Shown: positions 34,231 to 43,839 of the stretch, one piece after another
Position numbering within the stretch: the first letter of the stretch is position 1
Layout of the letters: each line of letters opens with the position of its first letter
NCBI GenBank assembly: GCA_024226515.1
Contig: JAAELQ010000248.1
Span: 1-55,764 of the forward strand
Length of the DNA: 55,764 bases
Direction of reading: 5' to 3'
From: a bacterium
Lineage (GTDB): Bacteria; Acidobacteriota; Polarisedimenticolia; Polarisedimenticolales; Polarisedimenticolaceae
The notes under the pieces: generated by a model
Told to the model about the DNA's origin: nothing
Database searches by the model: none
Seen by the model: only the letters and a program-made list of their open reading frames with translations
Position numbers and translations under genes: made by a program

Positions 34231-36654
34231 TCAGGGACAGACGCTCAGGCCCGGATCGCGCGAGAGCGGCTGGCCGGCTCCCCCGCTGTCGTAGCTGCCC
34301 GAGGATCCCAGGCAGCTCGCACCACGAACGACGTACCACAGCGCGGCGGCCGCGCCGGGCGCGGTGGCGTCGGTCAGCTGGTTGTCCGGCGCGGAGAGGC
34401 ACGCGGACTGCGCGGCGGCGAAGTCCCCGGCGCTGGCCCGCAGCGCGAGCAGGTCGCCGCGCGCCACGTCGTAGCGCGTCGCTCCGGCCCCGGGACTCCA
34501 CAGCCACGTCTCGCCGTCGGCGTCGAGCGTCATGTCCGACACGGGCCCCGGCACTCCGTCGCCGACGCAGACGTACTCCTCGACGATCGCCGTGTCGGAC
34601 CCGAGGACGTTTCCGACCACGAGTCGCACGGTGTAGAGACCGGTCGTCGCGTAGACGTGCCCCGGATTCTGCAGCGGACTCTCCGATGCTCCGTCGTTGT
34701 CGAAGTCCCACTCCCAGGAGTCCGGAGCGTTCAGCGAGAGGTCGGTGAAGTCGACCGACAGCGGGGCCTGCCCCGAGAGCGGAGCCCCGCTGAAGGCCGG
34801 GACCGGCGGGGCGGGAGCGCTCTTGAAGATCGTGAACGAGTCGAGCACGACCTGCTGATCGTCGAGGAACAGCGCATCGAGCCGGTTCCCGTCGATGTCC
34901 AGCACCATCGAGCCGAGCTTGTACAGCCCGACGTACATCGCGGGGTGGTCCAGCGCGCCGCTGCTGAGCTGTCCCGAGCTGCCGGCCACCGCGTACACCG
35001 CGCCCTGGTGCGGCTCGGGGCCGATCAACGGCTTGAAGTACGCGCCGTCACCGTCGAGCCTGCCGTCTCCGCCGTCGAGCTTCATCGACTCGAGGAAGGT
35101 GGTCGAGTCGCCGTAGTGCCCGTCGATCAGGAACGAACGCTCGTAGGTGTGACTGTGCCCGGTGAGGACGAGATCGACGCCGTGATCCTCCAGCAGCGGC
35201 ACGGCGTTCTCCCGCATGTCGACGAGCTGAAACTCGAGACCGTTGAGGTTGTCCGAATCGTGCCCGCCCTTGCTGAACGGCGGGTGATGCCAGAACGCGA
35301 TGATCCAGTCCTGAGCGGTGGCCGACAGATCGGCCGCGAGCCACGTCATCATCGCTCCGCCGGACGAGCGGTCGCTTTCCTGGGAGTCGAGCACGACGAA
35401 GTGTACGTTGGCGTGGTCGAACGAGTAGTACGACTCGCTGCCCGAGGCGACTCCTCCCGTCTCGGCGTTCTTCGGTAGTGTGAAGATGTCGAAGTACGGC
35501 CCGGTCTCGTTGGCGCCGTTCGCCGTGTCGTGGTTGCCGCGCGCCGGCCACAGCACGGACTTGCGCAGCATGTCGGGGAACATGTCGAACACGGCCGCCT
35601 GGTAGTCCTGCTGGGTCCCCTGGGGGTAGGCGTTGTCGCCGAGCATCAGCCACAGGTCGGTGTGCGTCGCCCCGGTGTACGTGTAGTACGCATCGCGCAC
35701 CGCCTCGACGTTCGCATTGGCCGTCCCCGAATCTCCCAGCACCCAGACCCGCGTGGGATCGGCCGTCCCCGCGAGCGGCGCGGTCGAGAAGTAATGATCG
35801 ATGTCGTCTCCGGCCAGGTCCCCGGCCGCCGTTCCGACGGCGTAGTAGTACGTGGCGTTCGCCGACAGGCCGGTCAGCTTCACGGCGTGCTGCAACCCAA
35901 CGCCCGCTCCGTTCGCGGTCGCGGTCAGGCTGCCCGGCGAGGAGCCGTAGCGCACCCGGCCGGTCTCCGGCGTGTTGGTGTCGAAACGCACGACGATCTC
36001 GGAATCGCTGCCCTGCTGGAGGTAGGGCCCCCGGTCGAGCAGCGTCGGTCGGTTGAGCACCAGCTGCGGCACGAGCACCATGTCCGAGGAGCCGACACCG
36101 GTGTTCCACACACCGATGGCCAGGACGTTGTCTCCCGTCTGGAGCAACGGGGCGGCGATCGACGTGATGTCGACCCACTCGTAGACCGGCAGCGTGCCGT
36201 TGCTCGATTCGTGCCCCGACGCGGAGGTGTTCCACGCGGGAGCGCCCGCGGGCATCGAGCGCCGAGAGACCTCGACCCCGTTGATCCACGCGACGTACCC
36301 GTCGTCGTAGTCGACCCCGAGCAGAACACGGCTCGCGACCCAGCCCAGATCGAGCTGGAATTCGGCCCGCGTGAAGATCGAGGCCCGCCCCGGGTCCGTC
36401 TCGGTCAGGATCAGGTCGTCCGCGGCGCCCCCGTTGTCGTACCCGACGCCGTAGGCCCCGTTCGACCACGCGCCGTCGTCGAAGACGAGCTCCGTCCACT
36501 CGAGCAAGATCCCGGGCGGGCCCGCGTTGTCGAGGTAGCGCATCGACGAACCGAAATCGACGAGCACGGTCTCGGGCGGTCCGGCGAGGGCCGAACACAT
36601 CACCACCGTTGCCGCGACCAGAACGGCCGGCACTGGACGGGTTTTCCACGACAT
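34231..36654 (-). CDS. purple-acid-phosphatase-like secreted metallophosphoesterase with PKD domain
   Basis: ATG 36654 (MSWKTRPVP) follows GAGGATCC and gives 807 residues with a signal peptide; an in-frame ATG at 36693 adds 13 residues. Residues 30-200 are a beta region with DYDDGYVAWINGVEV. A PAP N-terminal Fn3-like domain (GPYLQQGSDSEIVVRFDT) precedes the phosphoesterase core: GDSG (307-310), GDNAY (339-343), GNHD (373-376), a WHHPPFSKGG block and GHSHTYER. A PKD domain (VPAFSGAPLSGQAPLSVDFTD, WEWDFDNDG) and the shared C-terminal module (ATRYDVARGDL, WYVVRGASCLG, SGSYDSGGAGQ) follow. It is probably an extracellular or surface phosphomonoesterase. It may be co-transcribed with the subtilase 68 bp downstream. 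Confidence 0.9.
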   Translation of the reverse strand: MSWKTRPVPAVLVAATVVMCSALAGPPETVLVDFGSSMRYLDNAGPPGILLEWTELVFDDGAWSNGAYGVGYDNGGAADDLILTETDPGRASIFTRAEFQLDLGWVASRVLLGVDYDDGYVAWINGVEVSRRSMPAGAPAWNTSASGHESSNGTLPVYEWVDITSIAAPLLQTGDNVLAIGVWNTGVGSSDMVLVPQLVLNRPTLLDRGPYLQQGSDSEIVVRFDTNTPETGRVRYGSSPGSLTATANGAGVGLQHAVKLTGLSANATYYYAVGTAAGDLAGDDIDHYFSTAPLAGTADPTRVWVLGDSGTANANVEAVRDAYYTYTGATHTDLWLMLGDNAYPQGTQQDYQAAVFDMFPDMLRKSVLWPARGNHDTANGANETGPYFDIFTLPKNAETGGVASGSESYYSFDHANVHFVVLDSQESDRSSGGAMMTWLAADLSATAQDWIIAFWHHPPFSKGGHDSDNLNGLEFQLVDMRENAVPLLEDHGVDLVLTGHSHTYERSFLIDGHYGDSTTFLESMKLDGGDGRLDGDGAYFKPLIGPEPHQGAVYAVAGSSGQLSSGALDHPAMYVGLYKLGSMVLDIDGNRLDALFLDDQQVVLDSFTIFKSAPAPPVPAFSGAPLSGQAPLSVDFTDLSLNAPDSWEWDFDNDGASESPLQNPGHVYATTGLYTVRLVVGNVLGSDTAIVEEYVCVGDGVPGPVSDMTLDADGETWLWSPGAGATRYDVARGDLLALRASAGDFAAAQSACLSAPDNQLTDATAPGAAAALWYVVRGASCLGSSGSYDSGGAGQPLSRDPGLSVCP

Positions 36655-36730
36655 GAAGGATCCTCGGAGCAGGTCCTTCATTAGTACCGTCAACTGCCGC
36701 GGCTGTCATCCGTGGCGTGCGGTCGGGCGG

Positions 36731-37420
36731 TCAGCGCCGGGAGAGCTGCTCCAGCCTGGCGCGGAATCGCTCGTTGTCCGGATCCAGCTCGAGGGCCCGC
36801 TCGAGCGCCGCGATCGCCGCATCGCGATCTCCGGCCAGAAAGGCGACGTTGGCCCGCTGCTCGTGGACCGTGGCCAGATCCGGAGCCAGCGACTCCGCCT
36901 CGTCCAGCAGCCGGCCGGCCTCGTCCGGATCGCCCTGCCTCGCGGCCATCACGGCCTCGTTGGACAGCGCGACGGCCCGCCCGCCGGCCGACTCGGGGTC
37001 GGCCGGCGAAACTCCCAGCCGGCGCAACGCCTGACCGGCGGCCGTGAATCCCGGCTGCAGCTCGAGGGCCTCGCGATAGTGGGCCGCGGCCGCCGCCGCG
37101 TCGCCGCGGCGCTCGGCGATCCGGCCCTGTTCGTGGCGCACGCGCGCTTCGGACGGCTGCAGCTCCGCCGCGACCGTCAACTCCCGCTCGGCCTCGTCGT
37201 AGCGCTCGACGGCGGCGAGAGCGGCCGCGTAGTGCATGCGCAGCGCCCCGTCCTGTGGTTCGACGGCCACGAGGCCCTCGTACAGGCCGGCGGCCTCGTC
37301 GAAGCGGCCGGCGCGGAACTCGGCTGCCGCCCGCTCGCGCTTCTCGGCGGGCGTGGGCTCGACCGGAGCGGCGCAGGCCAGACTCAGCAGGACGGACAAC
37401 AGGACAACGGTGCGAAGCAT
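36731..37420 (-). CDS. TPR-repeat lipoprotein
   Basis: The 229-residue protein starts MLRTVVLLSVLLSLACAAP, with a lipobox-like LSLAC placing the lipidated Cys near residue 16. About five TPR units follow (AAAEFRAGRFDEAAGLYEGLVAVEPQ; ERYDEAERELTVAAELQPS; RRGDAAAAAAHYREALELQPG; ARQGDPDEAGRLLDEAESLAPD; LAGDRDAAIAALERALELDPDN). It is a likely periplasmic scaffold; partners are unknown. Upstream in-frame sequence to 37495 lacks a signal and is not used. Confidence 0.85.
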   Translation of the reverse strand: MLRTVVLLSVLLSLACAAPVEPTPAEKRERAAAEFRAGRFDEAAGLYEGLVAVEPQDGALRMHYAAALAAVERYDEAERELTVAAELQPSEARVRHEQGRIAERRGDAAAAAAHYREALELQPGFTAAGQALRRLGVSPADPESAGGRAVALSNEAVMAARQGDPDEAGRLLDEAESLAPDLATVHEQRANVAFLAGDRDAAIAALERALELDPDNERFRARLEQLSRR

Positions 37421-37452
37421 GTCCCGAACGTAGGCCGCGGCGGGTCGCGGAT

Positions 37453-38043
37453 TCAAGTCTCGAGCCCGTTCCGCCCGCGGCGCAGCCAGAACCACCAGGC
37501 CAGGGCGGCCGCGGCCAGGAACAGCAGAATCACGATCAGCGGCTGGATCAGGGCCAGCGCCGCGCCGAACAGGGCCGCGACGTCCTCGCCGATCGAGACC
37601 AGCGGGTTGGCGATTCCGGCGGTCAGCACGGTGGACCCGAGCCGTGCGTGGGCCTTGGTCACGTGAACCACGCCGGCCGTGCCGCCGCCGGCGATCAGGC
37701 CGAGGGCGAACGCGGGCAGGGGCGCCAGATCGGTGACCACGGCGACGACCAGTATCGTGCCCGCGACGGGCTTGACGAACGACTGCAGACCGTCGAGGAA
37801 ATTGTCGACCACGGGCACCTTGTCGGCCAGGATCTCCGTGACGACCGCCACACCGAAGACGATCAGCGCCGGGGTGGACTCGAGCCAGGCGAACGAATCG
37901 GTCAGCGGGATCACGTCCCAGCGGCCGGCCGCGCCGGCGACGAACAGCGGTAGGAACGCGCGGAGGCCCGCGGCGGCCGCCAGACTGACGCCCGTCGCCA
38001 CCTGAAGCGCTAGACCGCCGGCCTGAACGAGCGTGGTATCCAT
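37453..38043 (-). CDS. DUF4126 membrane protein
   Basis: The 196-residue protein has four to five membrane helices and the DUF4126 pattern: SLAAAAGLRAFLPLFVAGAAGRW at the start, TEILADKVPVVDNFLDGLQSFVKPVAGTIL in the middle, then GLIAGGGTAGVVHVTKAHARLGSTVLTAGIANPLVSIGED. The C-terminus is a final helix with a basic tail (WFWLRRGRNG). The function is unknown. It lies 32 bp upstream of the TPR lipoprotein gene on the same strand. Confidence 0.85.
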   Translation of the reverse strand: MDTTLVQAGGLALQVATGVSLAAAAGLRAFLPLFVAGAAGRWDVIPLTDSFAWLESTPALIVFGVAVVTEILADKVPVVDNFLDGLQSFVKPVAGTILVVAVVTDLAPLPAFALGLIAGGGTAGVVHVTKAHARLGSTVLTAGIANPLVSIGEDVAALFGAALALIQPLIVILLFLAAAALAWWFWLRRGRNGLET

Positions 38044-38053
38044 GAAATCCGTC

Positions 38054-38278
38054 TTACTTCAGATGCCCCAGCCGCGCGATGACCGAGGAGACGCGCCGGC
38101 GGTAGGTCTTCATGTCGGCCTGGCGCAGGGCGTTCAATGCCTCGCCGAGGGCCTCGCACAGCTCGGTCTGTTCCAGCTCGAGGCACGCCTCGCGCGCGGT
38201 CTGCAGCTTGATCGCGATCGCGTCCATCTCGCCGACGCCGATCGCGTTCAGGTAGGTGATCAATTGATTGGGGGTCAT
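38054..38278 (-). CDS. small helical protein of unknown function
   Basis: The 74-residue protein (MTPNQLITYLNAIGVGEMDA...) is mostly helical, with CLELEQTELCEALGEALNALRQADM. Its ATG overlaps the stop of the CBS gene (ATGA), so it is translated with it. No family is recognised; the coupling suggests a partner of the CBS protein. Confidence 0.6.
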   Translation of the reverse strand: MTPNQLITYLNAIGVGEMDAIAIKLQTAREACLELEQTELCEALGEALNALRQADMKTYRRRVSSVIARLGHLK

Positions 38279-38712
38279 GGCTTCGACGGTCCGGTCAGAT
38301 CCTCGCCACGGCCGACGGCGCCGCAGATGTCGAGGGAGCTGATCAGGCCCACGACCTTGCCCTGGCGCAGCACCGGCACCCGGTGGATTCTCAGCTTGTG
38401 CATCATGCGGCACAGCGCGATGGCGTCGGTGTCCTCGTCCACCGAGACCGCGGGGGACGTCATGATCTCGCCGACCGTCATCTTGGGCGGCTTGCTCCCG
38501 GCCCCCTTGCCCTGCTCGAACTCGGGCCGGACGAGTGTCATCGAGGCGAAGAACACGTCCTGCTGACTGACCACGCCCACCAGACGGCCCTCGGGGTCGA
38601 TCACCGGCGCTCCATGGACGTGCTCCTGGATCAGGCTGGTCGTCAGATCCTCGACCAGCGCCGTCTCGTCGACGGTGAACACTTCTCCCCGCATCAGATC
38701 TTTGGCCTGCAT
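38275..38712 (-). CDS. CBS-domain pair protein
   Basis: The 145-residue protein is two CBS motifs: MQAKDLMRGEVFTVDETALVEDLTTSLIQEHVHGAPVIDPEGRLVGVVSQQDV and VGEIMTSPAVSVDEDTDAIALCRMMHKLRIHRVPVLRQGKVVGLISSLDI. Such stand-alone Bateman modules bind adenine nucleotides and tune partner proteins. It is followed by the small helical gene in an overlapping arrangement. Confidence 0.92.
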   Translation of the reverse strand: MQAKDLMRGEVFTVDETALVEDLTTSLIQEHVHGAPVIDPEGRLVGVVSQQDVFFASMTLVRPEFEQGKGAGSKPPKMTVGEIMTSPAVSVDEDTDAIALCRMMHKLRIHRVPVLRQGKVVGLISSLDICGAVGRGEDLTGPSKP

Positions 38713-38860
38713 ATCGTCTCCTGACTCTGCCGCGAGTCACCTCTATTATTCGGGGCGCGGCGCCGAATTACCAGGCCGGCGAGCCTTCGTTCAAAAGTCG
38801 TAGCTACCGCGGACCGATTGCTGCTATATTGGCGACGCGGTGGACGTTAATAAGTAGGTA

Positions 38861-40771
38861 ATGCTCAAGCGAATCCGCCAACTACTCGGTCGTCAGAAGA
38901 CCTCTGACCGAACCCCCGATGGTGACAGTTCCCTCGGCGACAAGGCTGCACAGCCGGTCGTACATCGTGGACCGTCGGTGGTGCACCAGCCGATTCCGCG
39001 GACGGATCTCGATCCGGATGCGGTGAAGATCGTCCAGAGGCTGACCCGATTCGACCACACCGCCTACCTCGTCGGCGGCTGCGTGCGGGACCTCCTGCTC
39101 GATCTGCACCCGAAGGACTTCGACGTGGGCACGTCGGCCACGCCGGGACAGATCAAGCGTCTGTTCCGCAACTGCCGCATCATCGGGCGTCGCTTCCGCC
39201 TGGCCCACATCTACTTCCAGGACGGGAAGATCATCGAGGTCGCCACCTTCCGCGCCCAGGACGTCAGCGACGCCGGCGAGGACACCTCCGATCAGGATCT
39301 CCTGATCCGGGACGACAATCTCTTCGGCACCCCGGAAGAAGACGCGCTGCGCCGCGACTTCACCATCAATGCCCTGTTCTACGACGTCGAGCAGGAGACC
39401 GTGCTCGATCACGCCGGCGGCCTGCAGGACCTGCGTCGGCGCGTCGTGCGGACGATCGGCGATCCCGAGATCCGATTCCGCGAGGACCCGATCCGCATCC
39501 TACGCGCGATCCGCTTCGCCGCGCGATTGAACCTGAACATCGAGCGGACGACGCTGAAGGCCCTCCGGGCCCACGGCCCGGAGATCCCGCGCGCGGCTCC
39601 CCCGCGGATCCTGGAAGAGATCAACAAGATGATCCGCTCCGGATCGGGCCGCAGCTCGTTCGAGCTGCTGCGCGAGACCGGCATCCTCGAGATCGTGCTG
39701 CCCGAGATCTCGGAGGCGTACGCCCGCGTCGACGGAGCCTGGGAGAAGCTGCTGCCGCTGCTCGACGCCCTCGACCGCCGCGCGACCGGTGGCCACGCCG
39801 CCACGACCGGCGTGCTGCTGGCGGCGCTGATGGTTCCCGTCTTGCGCGAGAAGCTCGGCTGGGGCGAAGACGGCAAGGCCGCTCCGCCCAAGGGCCTCGC
39901 CGTGCGGGATCTCGTCGACGAGATCCTGCGTCCGCTGTCGCTGCGCCTGAGGGTGCCGCGTAAGGACCAGGAGTCCTGCCGGCAGATCGTGATGCTGTTG
40001 TTCCGCATGGTCCCGTCCAGCCGCGCGCGGCGCAACCGGCGCTCGCTGGTGCGGCGCGAGGCCACGCCGGACGCGCTGTACCTGCTCGAGGCGCTGGCCA
40101 TGCTGTTCGGCGGCGATTTCCGCGAGGCACACGAGGTCTGGTCCAAGGAGGCCGAGGCCGACTCGGGGGCACCCCGGACGCAGCAGACGGAGGGCAAGAG
40201 CCCGTCGTCGCGTCGCGGAAGCCGCGGAGGCCGCGGAGGCCGGGGCCGGAGAGGCCGCAAGGACACCGACGAGAAGACGGACGGAACGACCTCCGAAAAG
40301 AAAGCCGACGAGAAAGCCGACGAGAAGGCCGACGAAGGCTCGCGCTCGAGGCGCGGCGGCCGAGGGCGCGGCAGCAGGCGATCCGGCCGCAGGGGCCAGG
40401 GCGAGGACCGCCCGGACGCGGTGGTCCCCGGCAAGGCGGCCGGTCCCAAGCGGTGGGACGACAACTACTTCTTCGACGCCTTGCCCACCGTCCCGGGGGG
40501 GGCCGGCGAGGCCGGCGAGGCCGGCGGAACGCCGCGCTACGGCTCGATCTCCGGCTCGGGTCCGACCGAGTCGCCGGAGGACGAGCGCAAGGCCGAAGTG
40601 GTCGACGCCGAGCCCTCGGCAGCCTCCGTGGAAGAGACGCCCTCCTCCGCAACGTCGACGGAGGGGGCCACGCCGCGGAGGCGGCGGCGCGGCCGACGCG
40701 GCGGTAGACGCAACCGGCCGAAGGCGAAGGCCGCGGCCGAGGCCGACCCGCCCGGCGACGCCGAAGAATGA
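38861..40771 (+). CDS. pcnB: PcnB-like poly(A) polymerase / nucleotidyltransferase with RGG-rich tail
   Basis: The 636-residue protein has the class II nucleotidyltransferase head: AYLVGGCVRDLLLDLHPKDFDVGTSATP (catalytic DxD in KDFDVG), the PcnB-type RNCRIIGRRFRLAHIYFQDGKIIEVATF, and RRDFTINALFYD, then a helical RNA-binding neck to about residue 430. The C-terminal 200 residues are low-complexity: RGG/RG runs, KADEKADEKADE repeats, acidic stretches and a final Arg block. Common PcnB proteins are about 450 residues with a short basic tail, so this tail is long. A -10-like TATATT lies at 38825-38830. It probably adds 3' A-tails that mark RNA for decay; CCA addition is less likely given the GRRFRLAH block. 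Confidence 0.88.
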   Translation: MLKRIRQLLGRQKTSDRTPDGDSSLGDKAAQPVVHRGPSVVHQPIPRTDLDPDAVKIVQRLTRFDHTAYLVGGCVRDLLLDLHPKDFDVGTSATPGQIKRLFRNCRIIGRRFRLAHIYFQDGKIIEVATFRAQDVSDAGEDTSDQDLLIRDDNLFGTPEEDALRRDFTINALFYDVEQETVLDHAGGLQDLRRRVVRTIGDPEIRFREDPIRILRAIRFAARLNLNIERTTLKALRAHGPEIPRAAPPRILEEINKMIRSGSGRSSFELLRETGILEIVLPEISEAYARVDGAWEKLLPLLDALDRRATGGHAATTGVLLAALMVPVLREKLGWGEDGKAAPPKGLAVRDLVDEILRPLSLRLRVPRKDQESCRQIVMLLFRMVPSSRARRNRRSLVRREATPDALYLLEALAMLFGGDFREAHEVWSKEAEADSGAPRTQQTEGKSPSSRRGSRGGRGGRGRRGRKDTDEKTDGTTSEKKADEKADEKADEGSRSRRGGRGRGSRRSGRRGQGEDRPDAVVPGKAAGPKRWDDNYFFDALPTVPGGAGEAGEAGGTPRYGSISGSGPTESPEDERKAEVVDAEPSAASVEETPSSATSTEGATPRRRRRGRRGGRRNRPKAKAAAEADPPGDAEE

Positions 40772-40858
40772 CGCTCGCCGCCAAGCGGCGGCGCCTCGAC
40801 TTGTCTATCCTTTCTCCGGCCTGCCCGCCCCGAGCGGTCGGGAGCACGGGAGCGAGAC

Positions 40859-41377
40859 ATGAGCGAGGTCAGCGAAAACACCCGAAATGTCAATCTCGAC
40901 CTGAGGATCAACGGGGAGCAGGTGCACGCCTGCTTCGAACCGTACAAGACCCTGCTCGAGGTGCTGCGTGAAGACCTGGGGCTGCCCGGGACGAAGCACG
41001 GCTGCGAGCTGGGCGAGTGCGGAGCGTGCGCCGTGCTGCTCGACGGAGAGCCGGTCCTGTCCTGCCTCGTCCTGGGCGTCGATTGCGCGGGGCGCGAGAT
41101 CACCACGATCGAGGGGCTTCCGGACGGTCCCGAGCTGCACCCGCTGCAGGCGGCGTTCGCCGACCTCGGCGGCTCGCAGTGCGGGTACTGCACGCCGGCG
41201 GTGCTGCTGACGGCCCGCGCTCTGCTCGACCGGACGCCGAACCCCGACCGCGCGGAGATCAAGGACGCCCTTTCGGGCGTGCTCTGCCGCTGCACGGGCT
41301 ACCAGCAGATCTTCGACTCCGTCGAGGAGGCCGTGCTGCGTATCTCGCAGGGCGCCGGCGAAGAGGATCGAGGATGA
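40859..41377 (+). CDS. hcrC: 4-hydroxybenzoyl-CoA reductase-like 2Fe-2S (gamma) subunit
   Basis: The 172-residue protein has the plant-type 2Fe-2S cysteines C49, C54, C57 and C69 (GCELGECGAC) and the helical-domain cluster C108, C111, C143 and C145 (QCGYC...LCRCTGY), as in all small subunits of the xanthine oxidase family. It begins the operon small-large-medium. The family alone does not show the substrate; the medium subunit does. The stop overlaps the next ATG. Confidence 0.85.
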   Translation: MSEVSENTRNVNLDLRINGEQVHACFEPYKTLLEVLREDLGLPGTKHGCELGECGACAVLLDGEPVLSCLVLGVDCAGREITTIEGLPDGPELHPLQAAFADLGGSQCGYCTPAVLLTARALLDRTPNPDRAEIKDALSGVLCRCTGYQQIFDSVEEAVLRISQGAGEEDRG

Positions 41378-43839
41378 GCGCCGAACGCGAGTTCAAGGTG
41401 GTCGGCGTGCCGCGGCGGCGTGTGGACGGCCGCGCCAAGGTGACGGGACAGACGCGTTTCGCCGACGACATCGTGTTGCCCCGCATGTTGCACTGCAAGC
41501 TGCTGCGGGCCAGCGTGCCGCACGCGCGCATCCGCGGCCTCGACGTGTCGAAGGCCGAGGCGCAGCCCGGCGTGCATCTCGTGCTGACGGGCCGCGACCT
41601 GCCGATCGAGTTCGGCATCCTGCCGGTCAGTCAGGACGAGGAAGCGCTGTGCGGCGAGAAGGTGCGCTACGTGGGCGACCCCGTCGCCGCCGTGATCGCC
41701 AACGACGAACTGACCGCGTTCGAGGCCCTCGACCTGATCGACGTGGACTACGAGCCGCTGCGGACGATCGCCGCCCCGGTCGAGGCGCTGGCGCACCCCG
41801 AACCGCGGATCCACGACTACGGCGAGGAAGGCAACATCCACAAGCGCGCGTCGTTCGAGTTCGGCGACGTGGGGCAGGCCCTCGCCGACGCCGATCGTGT
41901 GTTCGACGACGTGTTCTTCTTCGAGGGCAACACGCACCTGCCGATCGAGCAGCATGCGTCGGTGGCCGCCGTGGATCCCGACGGCAAACTGACCCTGTGG
42001 TCCAGCACGCAGACGCCGCACTACGTGCACCGCGCGCTGGCGAAGGTATTGCAGATCCCGGCGGCGCACATCCGCGTCATCGCCTGCCCCAACGGCGGCG
42101 GCTTCGGCGGCAAGAGCGACATCTTCAATCACGAGATCGTCGTCTGCAAGGCGGCCCTCGAGCTCGGCCGCCCGGTCAAGATCTGCCTCACCCGCGAGGA
42201 GGTGTTCTACTGCCACCGCGGCCGCCATCCGGTGCAGATGCGACTGCGGACCGGCGTCAAGCAGGACGGCACGCTGACGGGAATGCACCTGCAGACGCTG
42301 GTCGACGGCGGGGCGTACGGCTCGTACGGCGTGGCCAGCCTGTTCTACACCGGGGCCCTGCAGACCGTGACCTACCACTACCCGCGCTACAAGTTCGAAG
42401 GCTGCCGCGTGTTCACCAACAAGGCGCCATGCGGCCCCAAGCGCGGGCACGGCACCCCGCAGCCGCGCTTCGGCCAGGAAGTCCAGCTGGACAAGATCGC
42501 CGAGGCGCTGCAGATCGATCCGGCCGAGCTGCGACTGAAGATCGTCGAGAAGCCGAACACGGTCACGGCGAACTACATGCGCGTCGGCACGATCGGCCTC
42601 GACCGCTGCATTCGCGCGGTCGTCGAGCGCTCGGACTGGAAGAACAAGCACGGCAAGCTTGCGCACGGGCGCGGCGTGGGCCTGGCCTGCTCGTCCTACC
42701 TCAGCGGCGCCGGCCTGCCGATCTACTGGAACAAGATGCCCCACTCCGGCGTCCAGCTGAAGCTCGATCGCAGCGGCGGCGTGACGGTCTTCTGCGGTTG
42801 CACGGAGATCGGCCAGGGCTCGGACGACGTGCTGGTGACGCTGGTCGCCGAGGTGCTCGGCCTGCGGACGTTCGACATCCGCTGCGTGACGGGCGACACC
42901 GACCTGACGCCGGTGGACCTCGGCTCGTACTCGAGCCGGGTCACGCTGATGATGGGCAACGCGGCGGTCCAGGCGGCCGAACGGGCGCGCGACCTGATCG
43001 CCTCGGCCGTGGCCGCCAAGCTCGAGGTGCCGGCCGCGCGCCTCGTCTTCGCCGAGGGACGCGTGTTCGACGCGGAGGACGCGGGGCGCGGCCTGACGTT
43101 TCGCGAGGCCGTGGTCGTGGCGGAGGAGGCGCACGGCACGCTGGGCACGGTCGGGTCCTACAGACCGCCGAAGGCGCCGGCGAGGTACAAGGGCGGAGGC
43201 GTCGGTCCGTCGCCGGCCTACTCCTACAGCGCCGCGATCGTCGAGGTCGAGGTGGACCCGGTAACGGGCTGGATCCACGTCCCGCGCGTCTATATCGGCC
43301 ACGACATCGGTCGCTCGCTCAACCCCGTGCTCGTGCGCGGACAGGTCGAGGGCGGCGTGTACATGGGACTCGGCGAGGCGCTGATGGAAGAGCAGGTCTA
43401 TCGCCGACTGCCGGCGCGCCTCTCCGGAGCGCTGGTGCACAAGTTCCCGTCGATGCTGGAGTACAAGAGCCCGACGTCGCTGGACATGCCCGAGGTGATC
43501 ACCGACCTGATCGAGGACCCGGACCCCAACGGGCCGTTCGGAGCCAAGGAGGTCGGACAGGGGCCGCTGCTGCCGATCATGCCGGCGGTGGCGAACGCGG
43601 TCTACGACGCGGTCGGCGTGCGCATCGACGAGGTGCCGGTGACCCCGGACAAGGTCGTGCGCGCGCTCGACGAGAAGGCGAAGGGCCGCGAGGGGCGCGT
43701 GGGGCCGAAGGCGTTCCCCGAGGTGCCGTGGCCCGAGGCGATGCAGGTTCCGCCGCCGTGGGAGGGTGGCGACGGCAGGGCGATCAACGATCCCGACCGC
43801 AAGCGCGCGGCGAAGCTCGACGAGGTGCCCCGGCCATGA
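41374..43839 (+). CDS. hcrA: 4-hydroxybenzoyl-CoA reductase-like molybdenum (alpha) subunit
   Basis: ATG 41374 overlaps the previous stop (ATGA). The 821 residues match the molybdopterin subunit of xanthine-oxidase-family enzymes: VDGRAKVTGQTRFADDI at the start, SSTQTPHYVHRALAKVLQIPAAHIRVI, GGGFGGKSD, the TREEVFYCHRGRHP block, CGPKRGHGTPQPRFGQE in place of the common R-G-F-G loop, and EVGQGPLLPIMPAVANAVYDAVG near the end with the active-site Glu region. It should carry the Mo cofactor and substrate site. Identification as a hydroxybenzoyl-CoA type enzyme rests mainly on the partner medium subunit. Confidence 0.82.
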   Translation: MSAEREFKVVGVPRRRVDGRAKVTGQTRFADDIVLPRMLHCKLLRASVPHARIRGLDVSKAEAQPGVHLVLTGRDLPIEFGILPVSQDEEALCGEKVRYVGDPVAAVIANDELTAFEALDLIDVDYEPLRTIAAPVEALAHPEPRIHDYGEEGNIHKRASFEFGDVGQALADADRVFDDVFFFEGNTHLPIEQHASVAAVDPDGKLTLWSSTQTPHYVHRALAKVLQIPAAHIRVIACPNGGGFGGKSDIFNHEIVVCKAALELGRPVKICLTREEVFYCHRGRHPVQMRLRTGVKQDGTLTGMHLQTLVDGGAYGSYGVASLFYTGALQTVTYHYPRYKFEGCRVFTNKAPCGPKRGHGTPQPRFGQEVQLDKIAEALQIDPAELRLKIVEKPNTVTANYMRVGTIGLDRCIRAVVERSDWKNKHGKLAHGRGVGLACSSYLSGAGLPIYWNKMPHSGVQLKLDRSGGVTVFCGCTEIGQGSDDVLVTLVAEVLGLRTFDIRCVTGDTDLTPVDLGSYSSRVTLMMGNAAVQAAERARDLIASAVAAKLEVPAARLVFAEGRVFDAEDAGRGLTFREAVVVAEEAHGTLGTVGSYRPPKAPARYKGGGVGPSPAYSYSAAIVEVEVDPVTGWIHVPRVYIGHDIGRSLNPVLVRGQVEGGVYMGLGEALMEEQVYRRLPARLSGALVHKFPSMLEYKSPTSLDMPEVITDLIEDPDPNGPFGAKEVGQGPLLPIMPAVANAVYDAVGVRIDEVPVTPDKVVRALDEKAKGREGRVGPKAFPEVPWPEAMQVPPPWEGGDGRAINDPDRKRAAKLDEVPRP

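Noticed and set aside
34163..34711. N-terminal extension of the FG-GAP subtilase
   Set aside because: It overlaps the end of the phosphatase gene in a shadow frame and precedes the signal peptide.
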